Of a stretch of DNA of 64,000 nt, positions 54,110 through 63,785 are shown in pieces. Origin of the DNA: Neovahlkampfia damariscottae (Eukaryota; Heterolobosea; Selenaionea; Neovahlkampfiida; Neovahlkampfiidae); assembly GCA_016618085.1 (NCBI GenBank), contig JABLTG010000070.1:31794-95793 (forward strand). The letters run 5' to 3'. The notes beneath the pieces were generated by a model. It saw only the letters and a list, made by a program, of their open reading frames with translations, was not told where the DNA came from and did no database searches. The position numbers were made by a program, and so were the translations under genes. The first letter of the stretch is position 1. The number at the start of each line of letters is the position of its first letter.

Positions 54110-56926
54110 TTAGTGATCGTAAATTAATTCCATTGCTTTGTCAAAAATACCCATTGAATCATTATTTTCTTCAAAGGGTCCACCACTGTAGTAATTGGAT
54201 TTGAATTTTTCTTCTAAAACTTTGATATTTTCAAAATCAAAACATTTTGGATATAACAACTCGAATCCTCTTGAAGAATACTTGTTAATTCTCTTTTCTG
54301 TTTTCTCAGTCATACATGAATCATTTAGTAAATGATAATTCATCATTGTTCCTGTATTCAATGATTGAATGAATGAATAAGTGCAAAACACTTTTGTACC
54401 GTTAAAACCTATTTGACAACAATCTTGATCTAATATTTGATAAAATTGATTCAGATCCGTTTCATCAGTATTGTAAAGAATAAATTGAAATGTTAATTTT
54501 TTGGAATCAATGGTCACATGAATAGTTCTAATTCTATCAATATAATCATCATGAAATTCTTCAGTAGCTTCATACTGCTTAAGTTCTTCAAAGAATTTGT
54601 AATAAGCATCATCAAAAGAATAATAATCACCTTTGAAGAAAATATCAATATCTTGTGTTTCTTTTGCCTTGAATGAATTTTTTAACAAACATTTCAAGAT
54701 ACTTCCACCAATGACTTTGAAATATTCCCATTGTAGGAGATCTTTCCAAAATTCGAATTTGAATTCTTGATTGAAAGTATTCAAGAATTCCTTTTGAGAA
54801 ACGATCGATTTTGGCATGATGTTTGTATTTCTTAATTGAAATAGATTCAATTCAAACTTATTTAATTTTCTTGGATTGATCAAATATAAGTTATCATAGA
54901 TTGAAAATGTTTCTCCAATTTTTGTGGTTGTATAAGGAATAATGCGGCAAATTAATTGAAATGTAGGCGTTTCAAAATAAGGAATCAAGTTTTTGAAAAC
55001 CTTTGCACTCAGACTTGTTGTGTTTTTCAATACGATTCTAATCAGATCTGAACTTGAACGAACCCAATAAAATTTTGAAGAAACACAAGTTGAAATGTAT
55101 TTCATTGTTCTACCTGGCAAAAACTGAAAAATTAATTCATGAAGTTCAACAGGTAACTTCTCACTAAACTCAATATTTTTCCAAATGTCCGGGATTTTTT
55201 CTGTTTTTAAGACTTGTTTGAAGTTCAAATATTTCTTAAAAGTAGCTAAATTATTCAAGTAGAAATATTGTTGAACTGTCAAGTTTTCTTTTTTCATTGT
55301 GTTTGTAATTTCATGGAAAAATGGATTTTCACTATCAACAATTTCATCAATCAAATCAAGGTACTTTTTCAATGATAGATCAAATTCTTTCATTGTTGAG
55401 GCAGTTATTCCGAATGCAGAATTCATAAAATCCGACTCTGCATTTTTCAGCTCTTTTCTTGACTTCAAAAACATCAACAACCCATCAGATTCAGAAATTT
55501 GATTTTTGTTAGTTGCTTCAGTAGCCCAACCAATTGGATCAAGAACTTCAATTTGGTTCAGGTTTTCATCTTGTAATATTATACTGGTTCCATAATTTAA
55601 TTTTTTTTCCATAAATGAAAGTTGCAATGCTCGGAAATCAGTCATTGGCTCTTTTTGTAAAACCTGTAAATCAACTATTTTTTGATATTGGAAATGATTT
55701 TCCAATGTCTTTGATTCTCTATCATAAACAGCTATTAGTAAATTGTCTGATTCAATAATGAATGATTTTGAATGATAGTTTTCATTTAATTTATTAAAAG
55801 TGTTCATTTTTAGAGCCCAAGTACTTCCTAAACCTTTCCAGTTTTTGGAAATATCATCATAAAATACTAATGCAAAATCAGGATAAGAATATATTGTACG
55901 CTGCGATTTGTAGATCAAATTTTCTTGGTTCAAGAATTTTTCATATTTTTCAACAGAATTCCATTGAAATTGTTCATAAAATATTTTGAAACCTATTAAT
56001 TCAAAATTCTTGTCAACATAAAGTCCACAGTTACATTCTTTCTCAATTTGATGAGGGTTCATTCTGGAGGTCTTAATTTTGAATTCACCTCCAAAATCCG
56101 TGTTATTGTATTCTAAATTAAAGAATAAAAGTAATTTTTCTATTCCATGCTTTTGAAGAAATAGAATAGTCGATGAAATAGATGAACTATCTTTTGGAAA
56201 TTGATTATAATTTTCAATTTCTTTTTTAACATCTTTGATTTTAGTTTTGAATTCTAATTCAATTGTTACTAAATAATCTTTCATTTCTTCATAATATTCA
56301 TCCCATTTTTCATATTTTAAAGAAAAAATTTTTTTGTAAAATTCATTGGCACAAGTGAAGTCAATAATTTTTCCATTTTCCAAAATTTGAATTCCAAACA
56401 TTAAATAACGAATTGAATGTATAATATTCTTCAATGATATTCTTTTATCTTGTGAGAAATATCTTTCTGACTTATTTATACAAAGTTTCTTTTCCGCTAA
56501 AAATTTATGTTCCAGTTGATCCAAATTCATTACAAATTTATTTTGAAAGTGTAAAATAACCGATTTAGTACCAATTGAATAATTTTTTTTTGTTTGTAAA
56601 TAAATATTTTTTTGGGGTACCCATAAAGAAGTAAGTGTAAAAGGATCATAATTTATGATGTTCGAAATGTAGTTTTCTTCAGTCATCATGTGCAAATTTA
56701 TGTCTCTTATTTGATGTCTTTCTTCAAAGTCTTTAGGTATCATTGAACAAATACAAAGAAAATCAAAATCTGAACCTGGTTCGCTTGATTTGTAGAGTCT
56801 TGAACCAATTTGGATGATGGCATGGATAAATTTGCTTTTCAAGTTTCTTTCATACTCCAAGTATTTTATGATTTCTTCCTTTAAAATAGCTGGAGTTCTT
56901 TTTGTTTTCTGTTTTTCCTCCTTCAT
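54110..56926 (-). CDS. Nucleotidyltransferase-like protein with central F-box and second nucleotidyltransferase-like domain
   Basis: Single exon, 938 residues. N-terminal part: AIIQIGSRLYKSSEPGSDFD followed by FLCI is the GS...SDxD signature of pol-beta-type nucleotidyltransferases, nearest in style to the RlaP family (COG3541); a helical region and a Cys/His-containing segment follow. The middle has an F-box at about 585-630 (EKLPVELHELIFQFLPGRTM, SSKFYWVRS). The C-terminal third has a second nucleotidyltransferase signature, VIGGSILKCLLKNSFK then ETQDIDIFFKGDY, with the typical G-G-S and D-x-D acids, and a third carboxylate candidate later (KKLTFQFILYNTDETD). Whether either domain is active is unknown. 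The protein may ubiquitinate or nucleotidylate targets; that is inference. The start is 47 bp from a divergent F-box gene. Confidence 0.68.
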   Translation of the reverse strand: MKEEKQKTKRTPAILKEEIIKYLEYERNLKSKFIHAIIQIGSRLYKSSEPGSDFDFLCICSMIPKDFEERHQIRDINLHMMTEENYISNIINYDPFTLTSLWVPQKNIYLQTKKNYSIGTKSVILHFQNKFVMNLDQLEHKFLAEKKLCINKSERYFSQDKRISLKNIIHSIRYLMFGIQILENGKIIDFTCANEFYKKIFSLKYEKWDEYYEEMKDYLVTIELEFKTKIKDVKKEIENYNQFPKDSSSISSTILFLQKHGIEKLLLFFNLEYNNTDFGGEFKIKTSRMNPHQIEKECNCGLYVDKNFELIGFKIFYEQFQWNSVEKYEKFLNQENLIYKSQRTIYSYPDFALVFYDDISKNWKGLGSTWALKMNTFNKLNENYHSKSFIIESDNLLIAVYDRESKTLENHFQYQKIVDLQVLQKEPMTDFRALQLSFMEKKLNYGTSIILQDENLNQIEVLDPIGWATEATNKNQISESDGLLMFLKSRKELKNAESDFMNSAFGITASTMKEFDLSLKKYLDLIDEIVDSENPFFHEITNTMKKENLTVQQYFYLNNLATFKKYLNFKQVLKTEKIPDIWKNIEFSEKLPVELHELIFQFLPGRTMKYISTCVSSKFYWVRSSSDLIRIVLKNTTSLSAKVFKNLIPYFETPTFQLICRIIPYTTTKIGETFSIYDNLYLINPRKLNKFELNLFQLRNTNIMPKSIVSQKEFLNTFNQEFKFEFWKDLLQWEYFKVIGGSILKCLLKNSFKAKETQDIDIFFKGDYYSFDDAYYKFFEELKQYEATEEFHDDYIDRIRTIHVTIDSKKLTFQFILYNTDETDLNQFYQILDQDCCQIGFNGTKVFCTYSFIQSLNTGTMMNYHLLNDSCMTEKTEKRINKYSSRGFELLYPKCFDFENIKVLEEKFKSNYYSGGPFEENNDSMGIFDKAMELIYDH

Positions 56927-56973
56927 TTTTACAAAAAGAAATTGAGAATGGTTTGATTGGTTGAGATCTTAAA
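56927..56973. promoter_or_regulatory. 47-bp bidirectional promoter between two F-box genes
   Basis: The whole gap between divergent ATGs of the nucleotidyltransferase/F-box gene (minus) and the stand-alone F-box gene (plus). It contains GGTTTGATTGGTTGAGATC in the centre, a single ATTGG box about 10-15 bp from the + ATG and about 30 bp from the - ATG. Sharing one box would coordinate both genes. Confidence 0.55.
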
Positions 56974-57963
56974 ATGGAAATGTTTGTTGATGATTCACTT
57001 TTAGAAATTTTTTCTTTTTTAGATTTAACAACTGAATATAACATAAGTTTAGTTTGTAAAAATTGGAAATTACTGTCAGAACATGAAATATTTTGGAAAA
57101 AAAGATTACAAAAAATTTTGTTGCCAAATTCAAAACTAGTTCTGAATTGGAAAAAAGAATACTTTCAAAAGAATTATTTATTAAATGATGATATTGTCAA
57201 ATTGAATTCAAAATATCATTCAAAATTAAGTTCACAAGTTGTTATTTTCGGTGAAGAATTTGAAAATATTTCAGATTATGAACAAAGACGATTTTTTAAT
57301 TTTTCGAAATTTTCAGAGTTTTTATATTCATCTATTGTAATTTTTGGAGAGGGTGGATTCAATATTTTGTACATTATTGAGCACTTTGGAGAGATTTATG
57401 CATTAGATGAAAATTTTGAAGGAATTGAGTTAAAAGATGGAAATTGTGAAAAATTTTCAGAAGAATACAAAAAAATCATTAAAATGGTAGTTTCTGAGAA
57501 TTATTTGTTCTCGGACAAACAGATTAAATCATTGATAACAAATGAACGAGTGTTTAATTTTCATTCAACTATTCATTCCATCTTGTATGAATTATTTTCA
57601 AAAGAATTTACGAATACTGATTCTTTAATACAAATATTAGATTTTTTGGGATTTTTAGCTCATGTTCCTTCAAAACCTAATATTATTTTTGAAGACCAGT
57701 CTTTAAGACAATTGAAGGAAGAATTGAAAGAGAATCATTCATTTGGATATGAAGCTGAACAAAAGTTTGATCCAAATAAAGTAATAAAGAAAGAAAATGA
57801 TGTTTATACCATGAAATTCTTCAGTAGATCTGCGTCACTTAATTTTGGAAACTTTAATTGTTATAATGTGTTGTTTGTTGAATATTTATTCGATTTGGAT
57901 TCAAAAAACTTCACATTAGAAAGAAATGTTTTGATAAAAGATGAAATTGATTTGTCGTTGTAA
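56974..57963 (+). CDS. F-box protein, unknown C-terminal domain
   Basis: Single exon, 329 residues. The N-terminus is a clear F-box: FVDDSLLEIFSFLDLTTEYN then SLVCKNWKLL and EIFWKKRL (about residues 3-50). The remaining 280 residues have no domain I know. They contain VVIFGEEFENISDY, a helical middle and a C-terminal beta-like segment NVLFVEYLFDLDSKNF. It is likely an SCF substrate adaptor with a lineage-specific target-binding part. It is divergent from the nucleotidyltransferase/F-box gene and tandem with the surface-protein gene. Confidence 0.75.
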   Translation: MEMFVDDSLLEIFSFLDLTTEYNISLVCKNWKLLSEHEIFWKKRLQKILLPNSKLVLNWKKEYFQKNYLLNDDIVKLNSKYHSKLSSQVVIFGEEFENISDYEQRRFFNFSKFSEFLYSSIVIFGEGGFNILYIIEHFGEIYALDENFEGIELKDGNCEKFSEEYKKIIKMVVSENYLFSDKQIKSLITNERVFNFHSTIHSILYELFSKEFTNTDSLIQILDFLGFLAHVPSKPNIIFEDQSLRQLKEELKENHSFGYEAEQKFDPNKVIKKENDVYTMKFFSRSASLNFGNFNCYNVLFVEYLFDLDSKNFTLERNVLIKDEIDLSL

Positions 57964-58128
57964 ACCAAAAAAATGACAAGAAAGCAAAAAAAAGAAAACA
58001 TTTCCAAAATTCAGATTTCAACAGTCAATACTATTACTCGAAAAGTTTTTGCAAATACTGTTCATTGGACAGTTTCTATTATCGAAGCTTCGATTTTTTT
58101 TTGCCCAATCAAAATTTTTTTTCCTCTG

Positions 58129-59838
58129 ATGAACAAATTTTTGGTATTAGTGCTTATTTTTGGATTCATTTCACAAAGCTACCAAAATATTCCAGCTGTT
58201 AGCTGTTCAAGCGTTGAATCACTTGACATTCAAGGATATGGATATGAACCTGGTCCTCTGGAGCCTTGCCACAACAAAATTGTTTGCAAAATGTCATGTT
58301 CTCATCTGAATTACAACAAATTCAAAAACTCAAATTACAACAGAACCTTTGATTTGACCTCTTACTACAATGCAGATAATATTGGAAGAAGAACATATGA
58401 CTTGGCATGTTTAACAAGAATTTTCTACACCGGAATTGATGATTGGACAGATAAAGCATCAATAATCTTCAGAGAATTTGTTACAAATACAATACATTCA
58501 CCTTCAGATCTTTCCTATTTAAACACAACTTGTCCCGAAATAGTAAAATTAGAACCAAATATTACAAAACTAAGACAAACTCATCCTGAGACATATTTAG
58601 ACAAAGGATTCACATATAATCAAATAATATCATGTTTTGGTGATTTTGATTCGAAATATTTCAATTGGTCTTCAAATTACAATGGATTAAACTTTACAAA
58701 AGAAAGTAATTTTACTGAATGGAACTCTTTAAAAGCTCTTTTATTCTATAAAGATACAATGCCAGGATTTCAAGAAACTTGTGGTAAATTATATGGTGAT
58801 GGATCTGGTTTAACTCCAATTGGACGCTATGGTTTGTTGGACACTGCCTTATCAGATTTCGAAACTTACCAAAAAAATGATGCCGATTTTCAAAATGAAG
58901 AAGAAAAGAAATTCAATTACATTTATCAATACTACAAACTCAGAGATGAAATATTTTATGGAAATGGTGATTTGACATTCATTGATAATAAATATCAAGT
59001 ACTCAAAGATTACTTCATCAATAATGCATTTGAAGTTGATAGAAGATATTGTAGATGTGAAAATATCAAATTACTTTCTGATGTATTTAAATCAGATATG
59101 AATAAGACAGGAAATGGAACATATCCATCAATATCAACATTAAGAAATATGAAAAATGTAACAGCATTTGGGGATTTAATGATAGAACTATGTATGAATA
59201 ATACACCTTCAAATACACCTCAAACATCACCAAATCCATCTTATTCACCAAAAATATCAATTCAAATGTCTCCACATTCATCACCTCAAAATTCACCATT
59301 TACACCTGAAGTTTCTCCAATTCCAACAATTTCAAATTCACCTACTACTTCACCATCTCCCTCTCCAGCTGTTTCAAGGTTACCTAAGATATCACCAATT
59401 GTATCATCAAATTTTCCTTTGGCTTCACCAATAGCTTCAAATTCACCTGTTGCTTCACCATCAACTTCAAATCAACCAAATCCGAAAGATTCACCAATTA
59501 CATCAATTTCACCAAATAATTCACCAAAAATATCACAAATGAAACCAATTGCTTCCAGTTTTCCGACTTCGTCCAAATCACCAAAATTGTCACCAATTAA
59601 TTCACCAAAAGTATCATCACAAATGAATCCATCTGCTTCAAATCACCCTAATTCTTCACCAAAAATTTCTCCAAAGAATTCAATTTCAGCAAGTGATTCA
59701 ATTTCTCCATCAAGATCAAATTTCAGTCCAAAATCACCAATTAATTCACAATTGACTTCAAAAGCTTCAACATTGTCCTTTTTTGAGATTCATATTCTTC
59801 TCTTAATTTGTTCTGTTTTCGTGATATTGATAAATTGA
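58129..59838 (+). CDS. Secreted or GPI-anchored Ser/Pro-rich (mucin-like) surface protein
   Basis: Single exon, 569 residues from the ATG at 58129. The signal peptide is at residues 1-19 (MNKFLVLVLIFGFISQSYQ). Residues ~20-355 form a Cys-containing ectodomain (VSCSSVES, CHNKIVCKMSCSHLNY, CRCENIKLLSDVF). Residues ~360-545 are a Ser/Pro/Thr/Asn repeat region built on SPxxS and NSP units (for example TSPNPSYSPKIS, NSPVASPSTSN), expected to be heavily O-glycosylated. The C-terminus is hydrophobic (FFEIHILLLICSVFVILI), as for a GPI signal or terminal anchor. The frame extends 52 codons upstream, but the signal peptide and the CCAATC box 20 bp upstream fix the start. The function is probably cell-surface coat or adhesion. 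Confidence 0.78.
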   Translation: MNKFLVLVLIFGFISQSYQNIPAVSCSSVESLDIQGYGYEPGPLEPCHNKIVCKMSCSHLNYNKFKNSNYNRTFDLTSYYNADNIGRRTYDLACLTRIFYTGIDDWTDKASIIFREFVTNTIHSPSDLSYLNTTCPEIVKLEPNITKLRQTHPETYLDKGFTYNQIISCFGDFDSKYFNWSSNYNGLNFTKESNFTEWNSLKALLFYKDTMPGFQETCGKLYGDGSGLTPIGRYGLLDTALSDFETYQKNDADFQNEEEKKFNYIYQYYKLRDEIFYGNGDLTFIDNKYQVLKDYFINNAFEVDRRYCRCENIKLLSDVFKSDMNKTGNGTYPSISTLRNMKNVTAFGDLMIELCMNNTPSNTPQTSPNPSYSPKISIQMSPHSSPQNSPFTPEVSPIPTISNSPTTSPSPSPAVSRLPKISPIVSSNFPLASPIASNSPVASPSTSNQPNPKDSPITSISPNNSPKISQMKPIASSFPTSSKSPKLSPINSPKVSSQMNPSASNHPNSSPKISPKNSISASDSISPSRSNFSPKSPINSQLTSKASTLSFFEIHILLLICSVFVILIN

Positions 59839-59970
59839 ACCAATAAAAGTTTGATTGGCTGAACCAGAAAAAACAAAATTTTCACGAACAACTTAACAAC
59901 AACACTGAAAGATAAATAGTTCAGAAAAATTAACAAGAAAGGATATTGAACAACTGTAAAAAAGGTTTAA

Positions 59971-60314
59971 TCACCAAAACACAAGCCCTGTATCTGCTTG
60001 AACAGCTCCATTCCAATAAATATACCTTCTTCCTTGATAGAAAGATGGACCTGGATCATTGGGATATTGTCTTCCATCCTCAGAAGCATACATACAAGTT
60101 TGGGTATAACCTGGATTAAAAGTTCCAGAGCAAAAACCACGAGCATTATATCCATTTAAAACTTGGCTGCCATTCACAATACCTTCTCTGACTCTTCTTT
60201 TCGTAGCTCCATTGTTACATATCCACAATTCAACTTTCTTTGTGCTTGTGTCTGTTGGAACAGCAAACACTTATTTTAAGTTTTCTAAATGGAACTTGGA
60301 AAGTCAATAAGCAT
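59971..60314 (-). CDS. Small Cys-containing protein, unknown
   Basis: Two exons (60314-60296 and 60269-59971; intron 26 nt) give 105 residues. Without splicing the frame has no ATG. After splicing it reads MLIDFPMFAVPTDTSTKKVE. It has three Cys, many Gly and Tyr (GYNARGFCSGTFNPGYTQTC, DPGPSFYQGRRYIYWNG), no signal peptide and no charged low-complexity stretch. It looks unlike its neighbours, with a more balanced composition and fewer Lys/Asn. I recognise no family; a small beta-rich lectin- or inhibitor-like protein is one possibility. Exon 1 is short, so the start is uncertain. Confidence 0.5.
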
Positions 60315-60319
60315 GATTT

Positions 60320-60994
60320 TTAAATGTTTATTCTTTTGTCTTCTAAATAAAGATAATAAAGAGCTGATTTCAAAATATCTTCCATTTCATATTCTGGCAA
60401 AAGTTTCATGACATATTCCTGAACACCTTCAATTCCATCAGTAAACTTCCAAAATCCAACTTAGTCGAACTCTATGTCCTTTTACAACTAAAGTTTTATA
60501 CTCGGTGTCATTTTTTTCAGTAAAATATTGCTTTAATTTTTCTCTAGTTTGTCAATAATGCTTTGACTTACGCTTCTTGACTTTATAATCCAATCATTGA
60601 GGCAACCATATGTATGTGGTAGTATTTTTTCAAAAGGAAAAGGACTTTTTACAGACTGTAGGTTTGATGAATCAATACGAAGAGTATTCAAAAAAGATTT
60701 CTTTCCTGGATTGAAATCTTTTTCTAAATGATTTTTTTTGACATAAAAAATTATTTCTTGAGAAATACTTAAAAAAATCTCTAAATTCTTATTTTCGTCG
60801 CTTTTTTCTAAATTTTTGAACAATATTGAGAGTTTTGGGTGATCTTGAAAAATGTGTTCCAACCATTCTATTAATTCTTCAAGGTAAATGTTATTTTCGT
60901 ATCCATTGATTTTGGTGTGTTCACTAAAAGCACAAAACCAAAAGAAAAATTGTGCTTTTGTTCCTTTTACATCTTCTTCAAACTTTGTTTTCAT
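60320..60994 (-). pseudogene. Decayed gene, unknown (frameshifted)
   Basis: The frame from the ATG at 60994 runs to 60533 (helical, Phe-rich: FFFWFCAFSEHTKINGYENN). It is followed in another frame, without splice signals, by KLKQYFTEKNDTEYKTLVV and then in a third by KFTDGIEGVQEYVMKLLPEY, ending at the stop at 60320-60322. The first shift falls in an A-run (60538 area). Each segment keeps the same coding character, so one gene with two frame disruptions is the simplest reading. The start is divergent from the pseudogene at 61042 with an ATTGG box between. No family recognised. Confidence 0.55.
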
Positions 60995-61041
60995 TGGAGT
61001 TTTGATTGGATAAAAAAATTGACCGATAATTCTCAAATAAC

Positions 61042-62481
61042 ATGGAGAGTAAACCTTTTCTTTGTTACCTAAGGATTGGAGGAGAGTCTTCATACTCTGA
61101 AAGAGTTCGTTTAGAATTAGAAAAAAAAGGTTTGGTAAGGCAAGTCATTGAAAAGGAATTGCTCAAACATAACTTTGGTATAAACGAATTCAAGTATCAA
61201 AATAGTAAATGGCCACAAGTATTATTAGTCAATATTCCAATGATGTATGCTTCAAGTCAAGAAAACTACATACTTTTTCCAGAAGCGTCTTCAAGTCGAG
61301 AAAAATTATGAGAGTTTGTTGATGAGAAATCTTTTCCTTGGAGACTTTATAATCTTAAAAATTCTCAATATCTTAATTACTGTGAAGACATTACTTCAGT
61401 CAAATTAGAACAAATTGAACAAAAAATTTATGGTTTTTTTGAAAATTCAATTGGCCATTTTTGGCTATTGATAAATAACGTGAAGCGCTTTCCACAAAAT
61501 TTAGAAAATTAAGAATTCACTCCTGAAACTACAAATATTGAAGAAGAAGAAACCATTACAAAAGTCTCTTCAAGTAAAGATGGATCAAAATACTCTGGAC
61601 AAAAACTGTTCCAAATTCAAAGTGAGTTAGAAAATAACATAACTTTTCAAACTGCTTTTGGAGTGAGGACGTGATTTTTTCAGATATTGATGACATGATG
61701 ACTAGATCGTCTTTTGATGAAAAATACAACAGAATTAATTATTGTGAAATTCCAGAAAATTACCAAAAAGTGATCGATTCAGTCTTCACAATAAAAAAAG
61801 GCTCGGATATTATTGGAAGAGCCACAGCCATTTCATCAAAACATTTTATTACAACATTCCACACCGTTTTGACAGTTTCTCATGAAATTGATGAGGATTA
61901 TTATTTAGATTACAACAATATTAGCCTAAAAAGTTGTAAAATGTTATATCCACCTCTTGTAAAAGATTGTCTATTTACAGATATTTCTATATTCGAAGTT
62001 ATCAATGGAAATGGTTTTACTGATTATTTAAAATTATTTGGAGACAAAAAAATTGAACTTCTCAGACCTTCAAAATTTATTGCGAAAGATTGTCTTGAAT
62101 TAATGGTTTTATGTCATAAAGATGACTTAGAATACGGTAACAATTCTCAATTTCGCATATCACATTACCAAGATTGGTGGAACACATATGAATCAACAAC
62201 AGATACAAAACCTGGATTTTGTGGCTCTCTTGGTGTCATATTTCACAAAAAAGAGCCATACTTATTTTCTTTGCATAAATTTGGAATAATTCATGACAAT
62301 GACAAAGCAAAAATAGGCGGGAATCAGAATTGATTTATTTCTTCGAAGAGAATTCGGTTTTTTAAATGAAAAACCTAAAAAAAGTCGATTAGAGAAATGG
62401 GAACTTTGTAGGGATCTTGTTGACTATTTAAAAACAATTTATGGTTTAAAAAGCCATTTATGGTTCTTGGAAAAACAATAA
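61042..62481 (+). pseudogene. Decayed gene ending in a trypsin-like serine peptidase domain
   Basis: The frame opens at 61042 (MESKPFLCYLRIGGESSYSE) and continues in one register to 61674, broken by TGA at 61309-61311 and TAA at 61510-61512, with no intron sites near. It then shifts by one into 61671-62333, a chymotrypsin-like fold. His in HFITTFHTVL, Asp in LFTDISIFEV and Ser in KPGFCGSLGVIF give a plausible triad. It shifts again at about 62323 into GIRIDLFLRREFGFLNEKP, ending at 62481. At least two nonsense and two frame breaks argue for loss of function. Alternatives are sequencing errors or unusual splicing, but the four breaks fall outside GT-AG pairs of normal size. Confidence 0.6.
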
Positions 62482-62511
62482 AATTTCATTAAACATATTC
62501 CAAATTCGAAA

Positions 62512-62670
62512 CTTATTCTAAGTAACATGTCTTATTCGGTTGAAACCACCCTCAGTTGGGATAACCGGGCTCTGTTGGAGTAACGTGACTTAGTTGGAAT
62601 AAAGTCCCATTATTTCAGAAAAACACTACTTAGTTGGTTGAAACACCATACTTCAAATTAAAAACTAAGA
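62512..62670. repeat. Degenerate ~19-bp tandem repeat, about seven to eight units
   Basis: Units begin at about 62512, 62531, 62551, 62570, 62589, 62608, 62629 and perhaps 62651, a spacing of 19-21 bp. Typical units are CTTATTCGGTTGAAACCACC, CTCAGTTGGGATAACCGGG, CTCTGTTGGAGTAACGTGA and CTTAGTTGGAATAAAGTCC; a rough consensus is CTTAGTTGGAATAACACCAC. It sits between two pseudogenes. Confidence 0.7.
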
Positions 62671-62696
62671 TTTATTCTGATAACACGACTAATTAC

Positions 62697-63776
62697 CTAG
62701 GAGTCATAATAAACAATATCAATTGTCGTTGTGATGATACCAACAACACCAGCAATCACATTACAAGCGAGAACAAAAATTGATAATTCGGCGGGTCATG
62801 GAATGATTGATGAAATGAAAATGTAAAGTGTGCTTAAAATTAAACTAATACTACAAAATATTGATAATATATTTGAAATCATTGCATTATAATGTCTAAA
62901 TATAATAGTAAGTGTAATTGTAATTAAATGAAGAATCAATGAAAATCCTAATCCAATTCCTGATGAAATAGATCCAAAGGAAAAATAGAACTAGAATTGC
63001 AAGTAAAAATTTTTCAATGAATTTCCAAATTCCCCAATATCTAAACCAAAAATTATAAGCATCAAAAATTCCATTAATTCCTGATGAAGAAGCAACCATT
63101 GCAAGTCTCCATTTCTTTTGTGAATATTTAAATCCAGAAATGAAAATAATGTAATTAAAACATTTCTTCGATGTTGATTCATCTTCAAGTTTAGAAGTAC
63201 TATCATTATCTCCAATTTTCGAACCTAATCCAATCAAATTCATTGTTCTATTTCCCAATGATTTATCAGAAATATTTGTTTCAAATTCAATTTCATCTTT
63301 AGATTCAAAATATATTTCTTTAATTTCAATATTTGTAACTTCATTATTTAATTTATATTCTTTTTTAAATTTTTTCAATTTTTTTGATATTCTTCTGTAT
63401 CCATTAAATGTTGAACTTTTGTCTGTTGTAAATAATACGTGGCATGAGTGATAGCATAACATCCCAGCAATGGAAGTCCAATCACAACAAAAATTGTTAA
63501 TACAATCCCTAAAGGAACGAACAATGCAAAAAATGATGAATCACAAGCAATTACAGGATCATTTTGTATTCTAAATCCAGATGATCCCATGCAAAGTGAA
63601 TTATAAAGTGTTGTTGGACAAGAATAACCTGCATCTGATGTACCACAACTAATACTGGTGCTGTCTTTTGTCACATTGACTCCTGCTTGAAATGATTTTT
63701 GAGTTCTTGTCATGACAAAAGGCAATTCTCTTAAATAATAATTTGCAGGACATGTGTGTTGTTTACATACAAACAT
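62697..63776 (-). pseudogene. Broken multi-TM receptor-like gene (Cys-rich ectodomain)
   Basis: Reading the minus strand from 63776: a Cys-rich extracellular piece (FVCKQHTCPANYYL, SISCGTSDAGYSCPTT, FRIQNDPVIACD), TM helix ALFVPLGIVLTIFVVIGLPL, a cytosolic linker, then a frameshift in a run of seven A (about 63385). The new frame carries SGINGIFDAYNFWFRYWG and TM FIEKFLLAILVLFFLWIYF. A further shift near 62970 leads to TM-rich SLILHLITITLTIIF and ILSIFCSISLILSTLYIFIS, a TGA inside the next segment (about 62795), and TM VLACNVIAGVVGII before the final TAG. It is several-pass membrane protein, type unknown. Its upstream part is missing: the frame begins 10 bp downstream of the transposon nuclease stop. 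Confidence 0.6.
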
Positions 63777-63785
63777 TCCGCTATC

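Noticed and set aside
59215-59760. Ser/Pro-rich region of the surface protein as a CRISPR-like or satellite repeat
   Set aside because: The repeats are codon-level (TCA CCA AAT type), irregular in spacing and in frame within a long ORF with signal peptide and C-terminal anchor.
61309-61512. In-frame TGA and TAA as reassigned codons
   Set aside because: All other genes in the window end at TAA, TAG or TGA at the expected length (for example RFC3, GLDC, PUF), so the code is standard; decay is the simpler reading.
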